From Armillaria gallica (Eukaryota > Basidiomycota > Agaricomycetes > Agaricales > Physalacriaceae): a stretch of DNA of 64,000 nucleotides. Shown piece by piece: positions 23,828 through 34,983 of the stretch (position 1 is the first letter of the stretch; the number at the start of each line of letters is the position of its first letter). The position numbers were made by a program, and so were the translations under genes. The notes under the pieces were generated by a model. It had not been told where the DNA came from. It worked only from the letters and a program-made list of their open reading frames with translations, and did not search any database. Location of the stretch: NCBI GenBank assembly GCA_037576215.1, contig JBANDB010000001.1:434001-498000 (forward strand), in the 5' to 3' direction.

Positions 23828-24253
23828 CTTCAATAAAAAACGATCGTCGACTTGAATGTAGAAGTCCAGGAATCAAATTTCCAGCGCGTGCCGGCTGCCA
23901 TGGGCGATACCGGAATGACGGTGCCCGCTGACAATTGCACTCGACTATAAGTTCGGTACGTGAAGAGGAAGGGCTCAAGAAAAGTTCGTTGTAGTTTACG
24001 AGGCTGATAATGTAGATATCGCAAGCAACTTCAGCGTTCGATATTGGATTTTGGTGAAACCAAGCTCCTGTTGCGTTTTATTGTCATGTACTCCTGGACC
24101 TGTGGCCTTCCCAAAGACGTTCCCAAAGTGCTGAACGAAAGACACTGAAGCCAGAGAGCACCGTAGAGCGATGAATAGAAGATGGTTCGATATCGACCCT
24201 GAGGGCGGCCCGGCAAACTTTTTTCTGAGTCTGGTACGGTGGGCCTTGAAGGA
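23828..24253. repeat. Block B, second half (unit 1)
   Basis: This matches 38450-38860 and 44095-44440, for example GATTTTGGTGAAACCAAGCT here and GATTTTGGTGAAACTAAGCT in the others. In those units this half follows the first half of block B almost directly; here YKT6 lies between them. The block is cut on its right by the first TIR element. Confidence 0.65.
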
Positions 24254-25409
24254 GCGCCGGACGACTCCGGTTGATTTTTGCACAATAACGACAGTCATCC
24301 ACCATCCACGTATGGCACTGCCACGTCGGTCCGCGTGTTCCGCATAATTTTGAACCTCGCGACAGCGCGAGGGTACGCTACTGCCCAATTTCCGTAGTGT
24401 CCTGAAGGCACAATACTCGTCGACTTGGACAGCAACAAAGAACAATTGGGAATAACATCCACATGCTCACCAGTACACAAGCATAGACCTCAACGTTTGC
24501 TCGACGTGATTGCAGGGTGCGTCTAGATTCATATGATTAACAACAACTTGATTGCTTCTGGCGTACTAGCCATTTTTCGTTGACATGGACTGCTACGGGA
24601 CCGTATTCCATTCATCTGCATCAATCTTAGAAGAATTGCCGCACGTGTCTGGTTTGCAGCTTCAGATTCTGCAAAGCAGACGCGTTGACAAGGTCTCTTC
24701 ATATTTTTCTACACAGGACTTCAGTAAACAGTGAGAAAAGATGAGTTAGAACGCACCGGCATTTGGAGTCCAAGTTGTTCCTTGAGAACGGTTCGCAATC
24801 TAGATCATCCTTCTCCTCTTCCATGTCCCGAACGGCGTCGTCTCGCACACTGGGAAGACTTCGACGGGTCGTACTTTATTCTATACGGCCCTAAGTTCCA
24901 CATCTTTGATATCCTGCCTTATCAGCCGGGACCTCTCGAAGCTAACTGACGACTTGAGGGGATATTTTGCGTCGCCGGCAGAGAGAAAAGATATCATTAT
25001 GGATATTTTCCTCAGAATACACATATCGAGACGATGGAGGAGCTCAAGCAGTGCTGGTCGGAGTTGCAGCTGTTACATTAAACGTCAAATTTTGTCATGC
25101 ATCGAACAGACCGGGCAAGACAGTTAAACTGCCCATGAAGACCACGAAAGCCTGGCGAGGCAGGAGCCGGTGGCAAACATCGAAGGAAATTTCAAATCAC
25201 GAGTGCAAACGGCGGTGGCATGCGCCGGGATGTTCTGTGTTACAGACATCCTAGGCTTCTGAGACTGGGAGTAGGACAGAGCCCATGGGTAAAGGTGGCG
25301 GTGGGACCGCGGTAGTTGTGGAGGGATTCGGGAAGCCCAGGAAGTTGTGGCATCATTGTCATCATTGTCCAAAAAATCCTAAAATCAACCGGAGTCATCC
25401 CGCCGACGG
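24254..25409. mobile_element. TIR element E1 (non-autonomous DNA transposon)
   Basis: The left end reads GGACGACTCCGGTTGATTTT after a damaged start, and the right end is its reverse complement, AAAATCAACCGGAGTCATCC followed by CGCCGAC. Internal segments (CGTATGGCACTGCCACGTCG near 24310, CAATACTCGTCGACTTGGA near 24412, CTGCCCATGAAGACC near 25128) recur in E3. There is no transposase-like frame. The target duplication is not recognisable because the left end is eroded. Confidence 0.7.
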
Positions 25410-25440
25410 TAGATAAGAGTATACTTCGAACTCAAAGAAA

Positions 25441-25502
25441 GGGTTCTTTGGCACAATCGTATAATTACGCGCAAGCGCTCCGCCACTGGCCACTGAGCCG
25501 TC
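25441..25502 (+). repeat. tRNA-like sequence, 5' part, interrupted by E2
   Basis: GGGTTCTTTGGCACAATCGT starts a tRNA-like unit whose 3' part (T-arm GGTTCGAATCC) lies beyond E2 at 26378-26412. The 5' part is nearly the same as the sequence at 45917. Confidence 0.5.
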
Positions 25503-26371
25503 TATGGTCGGCGGGATGACCGCGGTTGATTTTCGATCAAACAGTTCCCTGTCTACTACGGCTTACGCTGGCAGCCTGGGATGTACTTGAAGGACTGGAA
25601 CCTCCCTGGGAAAGGCACCCCAGGCCTGTGTGAACGATGCCACCTGTTAAACTTGCATCAAAATACTCCGGAAATGCATGCGGCTCACATCTCTGTAGAT
25701 TTAATTCTAATAGTTATGGGTGTAACAGCATGTAAAGATTCGGATAGGCACAAGTCGTCTTTTTCTGGTAGCATGTTCGCAGGTTGTATGATTTTCTATA
25801 AAGATATACGTGTCAGCATCAGTACAACAGTTGCTGCTATAGATACAGGATAAGATCTGAGGCATGAGTTCGGAATAGGTCTAGGACGACTCGAGGTGGT
25901 TTAACGGGCCAACATTATTTGGTACTTAACACGAGCATCGAACTCTCGAAGTCTTTCTTCCATTGCCAGGGTGGCGAACTCCTTCGGCTAATTCATCTGC
26001 TTTATCCTCTACCTATTTCTTCATCTCTATTGAGCCTGGCGGGACGCACTGAGAGAAAGAGGGCGATATGGCCGGCTGAACCGATCCTTCAACAGCTTTG
26101 TTTTAGTGTGGCCGCAGTCCAGTTCGGTCCAAGTGGCATATATAATTCGACGACCTCAAAATATGATATACTTATCACACACAGATAATGAAGCGTTGTG
26201 GAGGGGAAACTGACTGATAATAGAGACCGAAAAGATCCCACTAAGGCACGTCGTCGTCGAGCACTCGGAGCAATCGGGCCGGTGTGGCAGCATTGTCTGT
26301 GGATTGGTGGCATGACGCCGAGTTTTTGTAACTTTGTTGCAAAATCAACCGCGGTCATCCCGCCGACCATA
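25503..26371. mobile_element. TIR element E2, 869 bp, perfect ends and 6-bp target duplication
   Basis: The two ends are perfect 31-bp inverted repeats beginning TATGGTCGGCGGGATGACCG. The flanks are a direct GCCGTC repeat (25497-25502 and 26372-26377). Both TIRs share the same private variant (CCGCGG instead of the CTCCGG in E1 and E3), so the element is one unit and probably young. It contains no long coding frame and no transposase motif, so it must have moved with enzyme supplied from elsewhere. It interrupts a tRNA-like sequence. Confidence 0.85.
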
Positions 26372-26377
26372 GCCGTC

Positions 26378-26412
26378 GGCAACTTAACGATCTCGGTTCG
26401 AATCCGAGAGGG
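26378..26412 (+). repeat. tRNA-like sequence, 3' part, beyond E2
   Basis: GATCTCGGTTCGAATCCGAG forms a perfect T-arm and is followed by AGGGTC, which can pair with the GGGTTCT at 25441 across the E2 insertion. Confidence 0.5.
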
Positions 26413-26591
26413 TCTATCCTGGAAACGGAAATTTTTTTTGTACTAGAATAAATCGAGATTCATCATTCGACTCGAGTCTGAGACTTTGATCTATCACTCG
26501 GCACTGGGCAGTCCCTGATGATGACTCAACGAATATCTGCATACTCATTTGCACACAGGAATTTCACTGGAGCACTCCGAGCGAGTCAAAT

Positions 26592-28633
26592 TGCGGTCGG
26601 CGGGACGACTCCGGTTGATTTTGCACAATGACGCAAGGACATGCCACTATCCGCGTATGGCACTGCTACATCGGTCCGTGTGTTTCGAATGCTTTTGGTC
26701 CCCGCGATCATGCTCTACGACAACGTCCGATACATCCTATCCCTGACATTGCTAGATTTGATGTTCAACAGAACAGGTATTTGACATAGTGGTGTACCCT
26801 GCATTACCCAGCAGTGGATTCGGTGCGTACTGGATATATGTGCTATGTTTACCTCTGACTTATACGCACATAGGCCCACACTCGCCAAGATCCCTGTCGT
26901 TGCAAGATCGCGAACGCCTCCTGTCATCGACCTGGTCCCTAATATCCTCCTTGTCAAGGTCATAACACGCTCTGACTGGATATGGTGCCATCGTAGCTAT
27001 CAATCCGACATCGTTTTTACCGGTCCTGACCATGGCATGAACACATTGAGCTTTGGATGGCCACGTTCAAATGCTACGGAGATTATTGACCTCTTAGGAA
27101 TAACGTCTACACACTCACTGTACCTACATACTCACAGCATGACTATCATTTTGGTTGCGGCATGCGGTCGGCGGGACGATTTTTGCTCAATGACGCAGAG
27201 TCATGCCACCATTATCCACGTATGACACTGCCACATTGGTCCGTCTGTTCCGAATACCTTTCTAGTTCACCCCCGCGACCACGTCAGATCATAGATGTAC
27301 ATACGCAACGTCCGACATGTCTCATTACTGGCGTAGCAGTCGCAGAACAGGCAGTCCTCATGGTGGTCTGCCATTCCATTTCCAGGCAGTGGATTCGGCG
27401 TGGATATATGCACTGTGCTTATCTCTGAACTGACTCTAATTTCCATAGCAGCCTCCAATGCCCAATACTCGTCGACTTGGATGGCGGCATGAACATCGAC
27501 CTCTTGGGAATACTGTCCGTCACCTGTAAGCTCCATACGCAACATTAATCCGGACTTTCATGGAACACAGAAGGGATAACTTAACATTCTATTCTGCATA
27601 ATCCGTGTCAATGTTAGATGACGTATCGGACGCGTCGCTGACGAACACGTCCGGTTTGGAACGCGTCTGGTTTGCAGCTTCGGATTCTGCAAACTAGACG
27701 TGTTGACTCGTCTGGAGAATCAGTTAAGTCTCTTATCAGTCGCCGTATACCTCCCTGGCCCTCTGGGGTTTGTCATCGAATATACTAAAATACATACATG
27801 ACGAGCACTTACGACATCATGCAATGCAAGGGTGATTCAAGATTGCGGCCCACCGACAATGCCACTTCACCACGGTTGATATACTTGCACGATCTAAGAC
27901 TTAAGTCTTGCCAAAAGCTGGACCTGTGTTCCATCTAGGAAATCGCACTGGGACTTTTGAAGCAATTCAGCGATATAAGGAAGCCCTCTGCGACTTTACA
28001 ATTCTACGATACCCGGTAAATTCACTAATTAGCCATCCGGTGAATCTGTAGAACATGTATCACGCCAACTTTGTCGTGTTTAGACCCAGAGCGCACCCGA
28101 CACTTCCCAGTGATATACTTCAAATTCCGTCACAGGGCGATAATGCACTTCTGTTCGTCCCTCGACGTGTCAGATTATGCTCACTCAGTCACGACTTTGG
28201 TCAATGAAGCTCTCCGGCACGGTATTCCTTGATCTCTCGAAACGTATGGGCCCTGTCAATGGAGGCCAGTGTCATTTGAGATCCATCCAACAAATGTTCG
28301 ACACTGAGGGTTATGGGAGTGGACAGCACTTGCATTGACGACTATAGCGAGACACCCAAACTGCCCATGAGGACCACGAAAAGGCGAGAGAGGAGCCAGT
28401 GGCGAACGTCGACGGAAATCGCGAGTGAAAAGGGTGGTGACAGTCGTTGTGCCGGGATCTCCTATCCGAACATCGTGAGATGCCATGATACCCACCGGCA
28501 GGACAGAGTCCGTTGTTATGAAGGTGGTGGTGGAACCGCTTCAGTCATGGAGAGGAGCCAAGAAGGTTGTGGCATGATCGTCTTTCATTATCCGAAAATT
28601 CAAAAATCAACCGGAGTCATCCCGCCGACCGCA
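26592..28633. mobile_element. TIR element E3, 7-bp target duplication, with a second internal left end
   Basis: The left end TGCGGTCGGCGGGACGACTC and the right end (reverse complement, one mismatch) are flanked by a direct GTCAAAT repeat (26585-26591 and 28634-28640). A second left end, TGCGGTCGGCGGGACGA, occurs inside at 27163, followed by a copy of the same subterminal sequence. E3 is therefore either a composite of two elements or carries a 570-bp internal duplication. Its inner parts are shared with E1. No transposase frame is visible. Confidence 0.78.
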
Positions 28634-30290
28634 GTCAAATGGCCGGGTTGGGTTTAAGACGCCGGGTCTTCAAAAATAGGGAACGCGTCTTGGCGTCTTC
28701 TTTTGTCCTCCAATGGTTCATGTTCGTTCTCGCGTTCATGCTTTCCTGTCTGTCGGTTTCTGTTTGAAAAGGTGCTATTCTGTACTGGATTGGAAAAACA
28801 TTTACGGTACGTTTCAAAGAGCCGGGTCCCAACTTCCAACATCGTGGCAGAAACCGCCGGGAGCGGTACCGACCCTGGCCTTATCACTAGTCTTTGTAGA
28901 TGACCCGGATATGATTGATTCGGGCTGTTGTGATCTAGATCTGATGTTTAGGTGGCACAAACACCGCTGCTATAAAAGGCGTGCGGCTTCTTAGTTTAGA
29001 CTTTCGACTGCCTTTCTCTCTGCTACCACCATACCCTTTCCACTGACAGACTGACACCCCTTCGTGGCTCTTTCTTCAAGGGCGATCTTCGGTGGCTGGC
29101 TTTCGAAGGCGAACGATGGTTGAGCCACATCGCCACCTCCAACTCGAACATGCACGAGCTCGATGCTGACCATCGATGCCACCATTGCCCCAGTAGCACG
29201 AAGGTTCAACCGCCAATATGTTCTTGGTCTCCTTCTCGCATTCGCTCTAGCATTATGGACGATATTATTCTCAGCCACATCCAGTAGACCACCTCGAGGT
29301 CCATGCCTATACTGTGTTGTGGTTATCTGAACTTCGGCATACCTTCAGAATGGATGTTTGCTATCGTTGCTGGTCTCATGACGTCGTCGGGCGCCGTATT
29401 TCTCAAGAGCCGCATCTACTAGTGAATTGTACCTTTGCGCCACACGCACGAAAGTGAGTTCACGCTTCGTTCTCTTGAATATCTTTTCACGACATTAGCA
29501 GATTCGACATCGCCCTTCTTGATTACCCTCAACAAGCGGGCACCATGACTTTCATCATCCATATTCGCCACCGACGATGAAGACCCTCTGTGGCTAGGTG
29601 ATACTTGCGGTGAACTTTCTGTCGTCGACATCTCGTAGTCATCTCACGTGCTAGTTGATCATACTACTACGCCGGACGGGAAAACTATCCTATGCTGCTC
29701 TGGTAGTTTTGCCACATTTGTATCGCGTTGAACAGAGGTATGATTTCACTTTTTCTGTAAAATCAGATTATCTAACATCTGTTCCAGTTCTTATTGATGA
29801 TCATGTTCCTGATGACCGAGGTAAAATCGGCGAAGACAAACTCTCGCGGATACCATCTCCAAGATTATCCTTCTTACTGGTACTGGCGCAGCAAGCACTC
29901 CGTCTTTATTTTGGCGACGGTCCTGATGTTATCCGCCATGGTCATGTTAACTTTCGTTGCTCTGAACTCTTCTGTTACCTTCTGAGTTTCGGCGGTGTGA
30001 CCTCTTTATCAAAATTCGACGTCACATTCAGTCTAGACCTCTAGTTTTGGATCTCCTCCTGCATCGTGCGGTTTTTTCCCTATTACGTGGCCGGGCGACA
30101 GTTTTCGCAATTATGTGTGAATTATCCTGATCTGCATCGATTGTCTCCTCAAGCTACCTACTGACCATGACAAGCAGGTCAAAGTGGTGGTTATTCCGGT
30201 TCTGCGCCTATTTGCTCTTTGGGTGATTTCACGACTTGCTTCATCACCTCTTTCTTTCCGTCGATGTTGGACTGTTACTCCAACAATACC
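28634..30290. other. Region right of E3, no supported gene
   Basis: A TATAAAAGG box lies at 28974. A minus-strand ATG frame (29631-29419) encodes MSTTESSPQVSPSHRGSSSS then GARLLRVIKKGDVESAN and could be a first exon, but I cannot connect it to a second. A plus-strand frame (29794-29985) encodes two hydrophobic stretches (FLLMIMFLM and VFILATVLMLSAMVML). It is preceded by an intron-like segment with a CTAAC branch and TTCCAG end, but the exons do not join in frame. Confidence 0.3.
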
Positions 30291-30299
30291 CTGTATGTT

Positions 30300-31065
30300 C
30301 ACGCGCAGCGTGTTGCGCTATGTATCTCCTCTTTTCTTTGTCGTTTGGCTGTCTCTCCAACCTCCTCTGTACAATCTTGATACGCACCATGTTGCGCCAT
30401 ATATGGTTTCGTGCCGCCTTGCGGACAGTGTGTACAGCGCACGGGCCGCTGGTGGAGGTAGGCTGCATTTGTCTTATATACTGCCTAGACTAATATGTTA
30501 TCTGCAGTGAATTATCTTTCTGTGATCTCGGTGACGACCTCGATGCCCGTACTCTGTTGCTCTTATCCCTTTATCTTCCATCTGGTTGTGTTTCTCCAGA
30601 TCCTTGCATGTATATCCCCGCGCAGCATGTTGCGCCCTGTATCTCTCCATTTGGTTGTCCTGCCAAATGATCTCATGTATATCCCCGCGCAGCCTGTTGC
30701 GCCAGGTATGTTTCGTGCCGCCTTGCGGACAGTGAGTACAGTTCACGGGCCGCCGGTGGAGGTACGCCTTGCATTTGGGTAGTTGACGAGCTAGACTGAT
30801 ATGTTATCTACAGTGAATTATCTTTCTGTGATCTCGATGACGACCTCGATGCGCGTACTCTGTTGTTTCCTGTATCCGGCTCTTTTTGATCTGGCTGTCT
30901 CTACAAATCCTTGCATGTATATCCTCGCGCAGTCTGTTGCGCCATGTATGTTCCGTGCCGCCTTGCGCACAATGTGTACAACTCACGGGCCGCTGGTGGA
31001 GGTATGGCTTGTGTTCCTTTACTTACCGACTAGGCTTACAGTTGTTCTGCGGTGAGTGATGTGAT
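30300..31065. repeat. Three-unit tandem repeat (~240-305 bp period)
   Basis: The markers GCCGCCTTGCG (30413, 30718, 30957) and GTGAATTATCTTTCTGTGAT (30507, 30813, weak near 31051) recur in order, together with CACGGGCCGC and CTCTGTTG. The middle unit has an internal short duplication of ATGTATATCCCCGCGCAGC. Each junction looks like an intron (GTGGAG/GTA ... TGCAG or TACAG), which suggests an exon-intron-exon segment multiplied in tandem. No complete frame spans it. Confidence 0.65.
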
Positions 31066-32999
31066 GTCTGCGACGATCTCGATACCCGAACTCTCGTCCG
31101 ATTCGTACTTGGCTGTCACTGTTCTCGACTTTGAATGACTAGCTGTGGTCTCCCGATCTCGGCGTTGATTCAGAAATGTATCTTTCGACCTCTGTCCTCG
31201 CGGAGGGGATTGGCCTGCGTTCATGCTGCAGTGGATGTCGCGCTTGTCTCTAGCCTGAATCCCTGTCTGCATGAATGCGCAATCTACTCGATCCTCATTT
31301 GAGGGGAACATGGCATTTTGCCACGGTAGGCCTTGAGCCTCAATTTTTGGGACCTGAGTCCGCTTCGTGCGGACACACCCTCCTTATAAACACTCCACTC
31401 GCCTTTTCTTGTAAGTGCTGCTACTCCTTGTTGCTTCTGGGAAGTATTTACATCTAACTTTTATCTTTGACGATGATATTCATTGTTATCGAAGGCAACC
31501 CGAGCTAAAGGACGGCTCGAGGGCTATTGATTGTTCAGTCCTTAGATCAGGTGCTTTTACTTGAAAAACCGTAGACTGAACTATCAGGCATTGATCTTGC
31601 TTTGCCTTCTCTTTCGACAGTCTTAGGCTTTTGTGCAACGTCGGAAGACAAAAGATGTCTACGTCGACTCTACGATCGGTCCATATTCTTGCCCCCAGAT
31701 GACGAGCCGCTCCGTCGTCAAGGCCATTATTCTCAGCAAGTTCTTTCCGGGTGTATGCAAGTACGCCTCTGATGCATCGACATCTGGATCTGAACCTCGG
31801 AACCCATACGAAACTTTCCGACATACAGGACACCGCTGACCGTCTGTCCATCATCCAAGACGTGGTCGTTCTATCTGGACAAAACTCCTCCGTTGGGCCC
31901 ATCGTTCCGTCGACTCTCCTCCAGGCACCTGGTCATTCCCAGCCGTCGAGGAAGGACATCTTCCTTTGTCTAAGTGCACCGTTGGAGGTTTGGCCAGTCC
32001 AGCTCGTTTGAACTTTCCTGATCGTGTACTGCTCAGCTTCTCTGCCTTCAAGGACTTTTTCTTTGCGAACTTGCTGCTGTCTCATTCTCCAATGCTTGCT
32101 GACCAGCTCATCACACCGTTTCCTCGGAATCTTAGTACTAGGTCAACTCGTGGATCACTATGCTATTGGCACTGGCGCAAGAACGTCATCTCGGTGGTCA
32201 CAGCTAGGATCCGCATAGACCGTCAAACCATACGCCATACCCTAGTACCCTTCGCTAGCTTTTTCATTTTCTGCAACTACCATTGAGCTAACGTGGAAAT
32301 CAACAAATCGACGACCAGAAGCTGGTTTCGCTGCTCTAGGCGCATGAGGCGGGAGATACTATTTCATTGGATTGAAGGTATAGTGTTGCTGATCTAGGCT
32401 ACGGAACGATCTCAGCGAAACAATCACGCAAAGCACATTTTCATAGTGAGAATAGCACTTGACATGTTGTAGTAGTTATATCAGCAGTGATCCGAATGAA
32501 TGTGCTCAAATATGAGCTTTTGTTGATGACATACAGGTTGAAACGTGCGTATTAGCCTATGTACCTGGTATTTCGTCTCTCATTAACATAGAATTTCGAT
32601 GCACTAACTTGCGCTAGAGAAGGAAATCTATCAGTCGTCTGTTTGAAATTGTCCAGGACTCTTTGGCGTGATTGTTTCTCTACCGCGTTATAGTGGACGA
32701 CCTCGGTCCATTTCCGAGGGGGTAATCACACTGAAGGTCGTCATTTTGAGGGCGACGCTCCGCTGGCATTGTGATGGAAGCAATTTGAATTTTGCACTGT
32801 TTTGAATCAAGCCACGTGGGACAAAATGATTTCTTTCCTCGACCATGATCACTGTGCCGGTGCATCACCGCTTATCGTATCCGCTGACGGTTAGATCCGG
32901 TGATGTGTAGTGCTTGCCTTTATGCTTTGAACAGCCAATACTATACGACCGTCGACTATCACTAGGAAGAAGAATGTAAAGCGGGGACTCTGAGAAGTT
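31066..32999. other. Region without a supported gene
   Basis: Overlapping open frames on both strands at 31.5-32.3 kb have no recognisable domain and no conserved splice structure. GGCATTGATCTTGC near 31589 is echoed at 57738 (GGCATGATCTCACC). A tRNA-like sequence lies at 32656-32724. Confidence 0.35.
32656..32724 (+). repeat. tRNA-derived (SINE-like) sequence
   Basis: GGACTCTTTGGCGTGATTG resembles a pol III box A and is followed by TAGTGGACGACCTCGG, then a T-arm-like CCTCGG/TCCATTT/CCGAGG. It is related to the other tRNA-like pieces but decayed. Confidence 0.4.
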
Positions 33000-34600
33000 G
33001 GACGTGAGGTGAACACGGTGCGTTACTATTCCTTCTGCAGAGAGCGATGAATCTCATGAGCAATACAGACTTCATAGCCGACATAGCCATGCTGGGACTT
33101 CGCTCGATGCGATGCATACATGCAGATCTTCTTCCTACCGCTTATAACAGACGTGGGATGTCACTGGGCACCCCTTGTTGTCGCAAAATGGCAGCCGCAC
33201 AACACGTTTGATCCCTGTTCAAATTCAAAAGCCTGGCCAATCTTCCATTCGTCTTTCAGACGAATACAGAACACGAAGAAAGAGCTATTCCGTGAACGGC
33301 GTGTCCCCGATACTCATGGTGCCAGTCACATCTACTGCGCAGGAGGGAGCCTGGTAGTCACTCGCGTCCCTCATGTGTCGCGGCTCTCACAAGAGTGGAG
33401 CGCTCGGGATACCTCCCCTTCTTTGGCTTTTCGTTCAGTGTCGACTTAGGCTGTCGTGAGGCAACACAGCAGAGAGACGATAGCACTGCGAGCTATCGCT
33501 CGTCTCGCGCAGATCCCGTAAATGACGACGAATACATTTTCATCCTACTCTCCGAATATGTGTCACACCATTCATTACTACCGGCCGGCGACTCGAGCCC
33601 TAATGTCACGGCTCATGCATCATGGGCTGCGAAATCCCGACCGAGGCCCATACACAATACACATTTCGATGTGTACACTTTCCGCTCTTCGGCAGCACCG
33701 GCCGGCAGAAGTCTAGGCGGCCAGCTCCGTCGTAGGCCCTACTGTATAGTATTGGTATCGGTACCGGCGCGATGGCACTCTCGGATTTGCGACCCTAACA
33801 AAACGGTCCTAACGTTCAGCTCTCATATTCCTTCACTTACCCTCATTCAACGGAGGTTGCGTTTGATCATTGGGAGCTTTACCATTAGTCCCTATCGGGC
33901 GCGGCTCTACCGCTGACGGCCGTTGTTCCTTACTCGTCTGCCATAACCGCTTATCACGACAAGGCGAGCTCTGGTTTGTGCAACCGTGACTCGCCTTCTC
34001 AGTGCCATGTTTTCTCTCCTCCCATCCCTACCACCCACCTTTCTGTGCGGGCAGATCGGTCAAGGTGAACGACGCGTCGGCGGCGAGTTTTCGATGACGA
34101 AGCTGGATGGGTGAATCAAAGAGAACCTTACCAATGAACCGGTGGCGCGAGATGACTTTGTCATTGGGAGGAAGCGCATTTCGGCGACACCGTGGTTTGA
34201 ATGCAGCGGAACACTATAACTAGGAAGCTGTCAATCGTTTGCATCCCTTTTTCTTGGCTCAGATCTTCGCTTGCCTAGATCTGGACCACCGTGCGTGGAA
34301 CGAACAGGAGCTAGTCTCGCTTTTCTTGACCGTCGTCTGGTGGTCTAGGGCTACTCTATAAAGTCGGGGACTTAAGTATGCTTTCCCCATCTCTGCAGCG
34401 AGCGATGAATGTGACTGATAACACAGGCACTACATTGTACATTGGAAATTCGAAGGCCTCCGCTCCTACGATTGGACGGCGCCACAAGAAACCGTTGGCA
34501 TAGCGCCACACAGGTGTGACCAAACCATCTCACCTCGAAAATAGCGCATACACGCAGTGTCGGGGTGTTCTGTCATGATGTTAAGCGTAGAATGATGCGT
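33000..34600. repeat. Block C, copy 1 (upstream of the GST at 34.6 kb)
   Basis: This is homologous to 39330-40960 and 46000-47500. Shared landmarks are CGCGCAGATCCCGTAAATGA (33507, 39788) and GCTCATGCATCATGGG. A short frame, MHHGLLS[NS]E[VI]LIAVYAHF, in the later copies recalls the beginning of an F-box but goes no further. No intact gene was found. Confidence 0.6.
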
Positions 34601-34605
34601 CACTA

Positions 34606-34983
34606 CCGTCCAAGGCAGTCGATTATCCGGGAACTATGATTGCCTGGTGGACGAGGTACGGGTATATCTCGCTGCAGGCATGTTCTGAAACTAACGGGTC
34701 AATGTTAGGTACGCCTTGAAAAGCACGCCCCACGAGACTGTCTATGTCAAGCTCCCCGATACCTAGCTCTTTCCAAATTATCGGCACCTCGCCCACTCGC
34801 GCGAAGCCCGATGGCGTCTCGTCCTTCTACACCATACTCATCATCCACAACGACTCCACCGGCGCCGCCGTCTCCGACTCTACTGCCATAGCAAGCTACC
34901 TCGACAAAACATACCTCTCCTCTGGGCCCGTGCTCATCCCAACCAGGACGATGATCCTTCAGCTTCTTCAGAGTCACTTTTAG
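34606..34983 (+). pseudogene. GST pseudogene 2 (truncated)
   Basis: The exon 1 remnant has lost the MITLYDLP start. The 53-nt intron (34656-34708) is intact. Exon 2 begins YALKSTPHETVYVKLPDT and then hits a TAG with a 1-nt frameshift. The later frame resumes GTSPTRAKPDGVSSFYTI and continues to IPTRTMILQL, where the GST homology ends at a LLQSHF-stop junction. The entire C-terminal half is missing, at the same junction as in pseudogene 3. Confidence 0.88.

Noticed and set aside
29794..29985. Two-helix membrane protein exons
   Set aside because: The hydrophobic stretches and an upstream intron-like segment are suggestive, but no exon combination joins in frame.
30300..31065. CRISPR-like array
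   Set aside because: The repeats are long (about 240-305 bp), imperfect and lack unique spacers, and the organism is a eukaryote.
31486..31902. Minus-strand 138-codon open frame
   Set aside because: Overlapping plus-strand frames are also open, and there is no domain or splice context.
33395..33916. Plus-strand 173-codon open frame in block C
   Set aside because: It does not survive in the sister blocks at 39.7 and 46.6 kb and has no recognisable motif.
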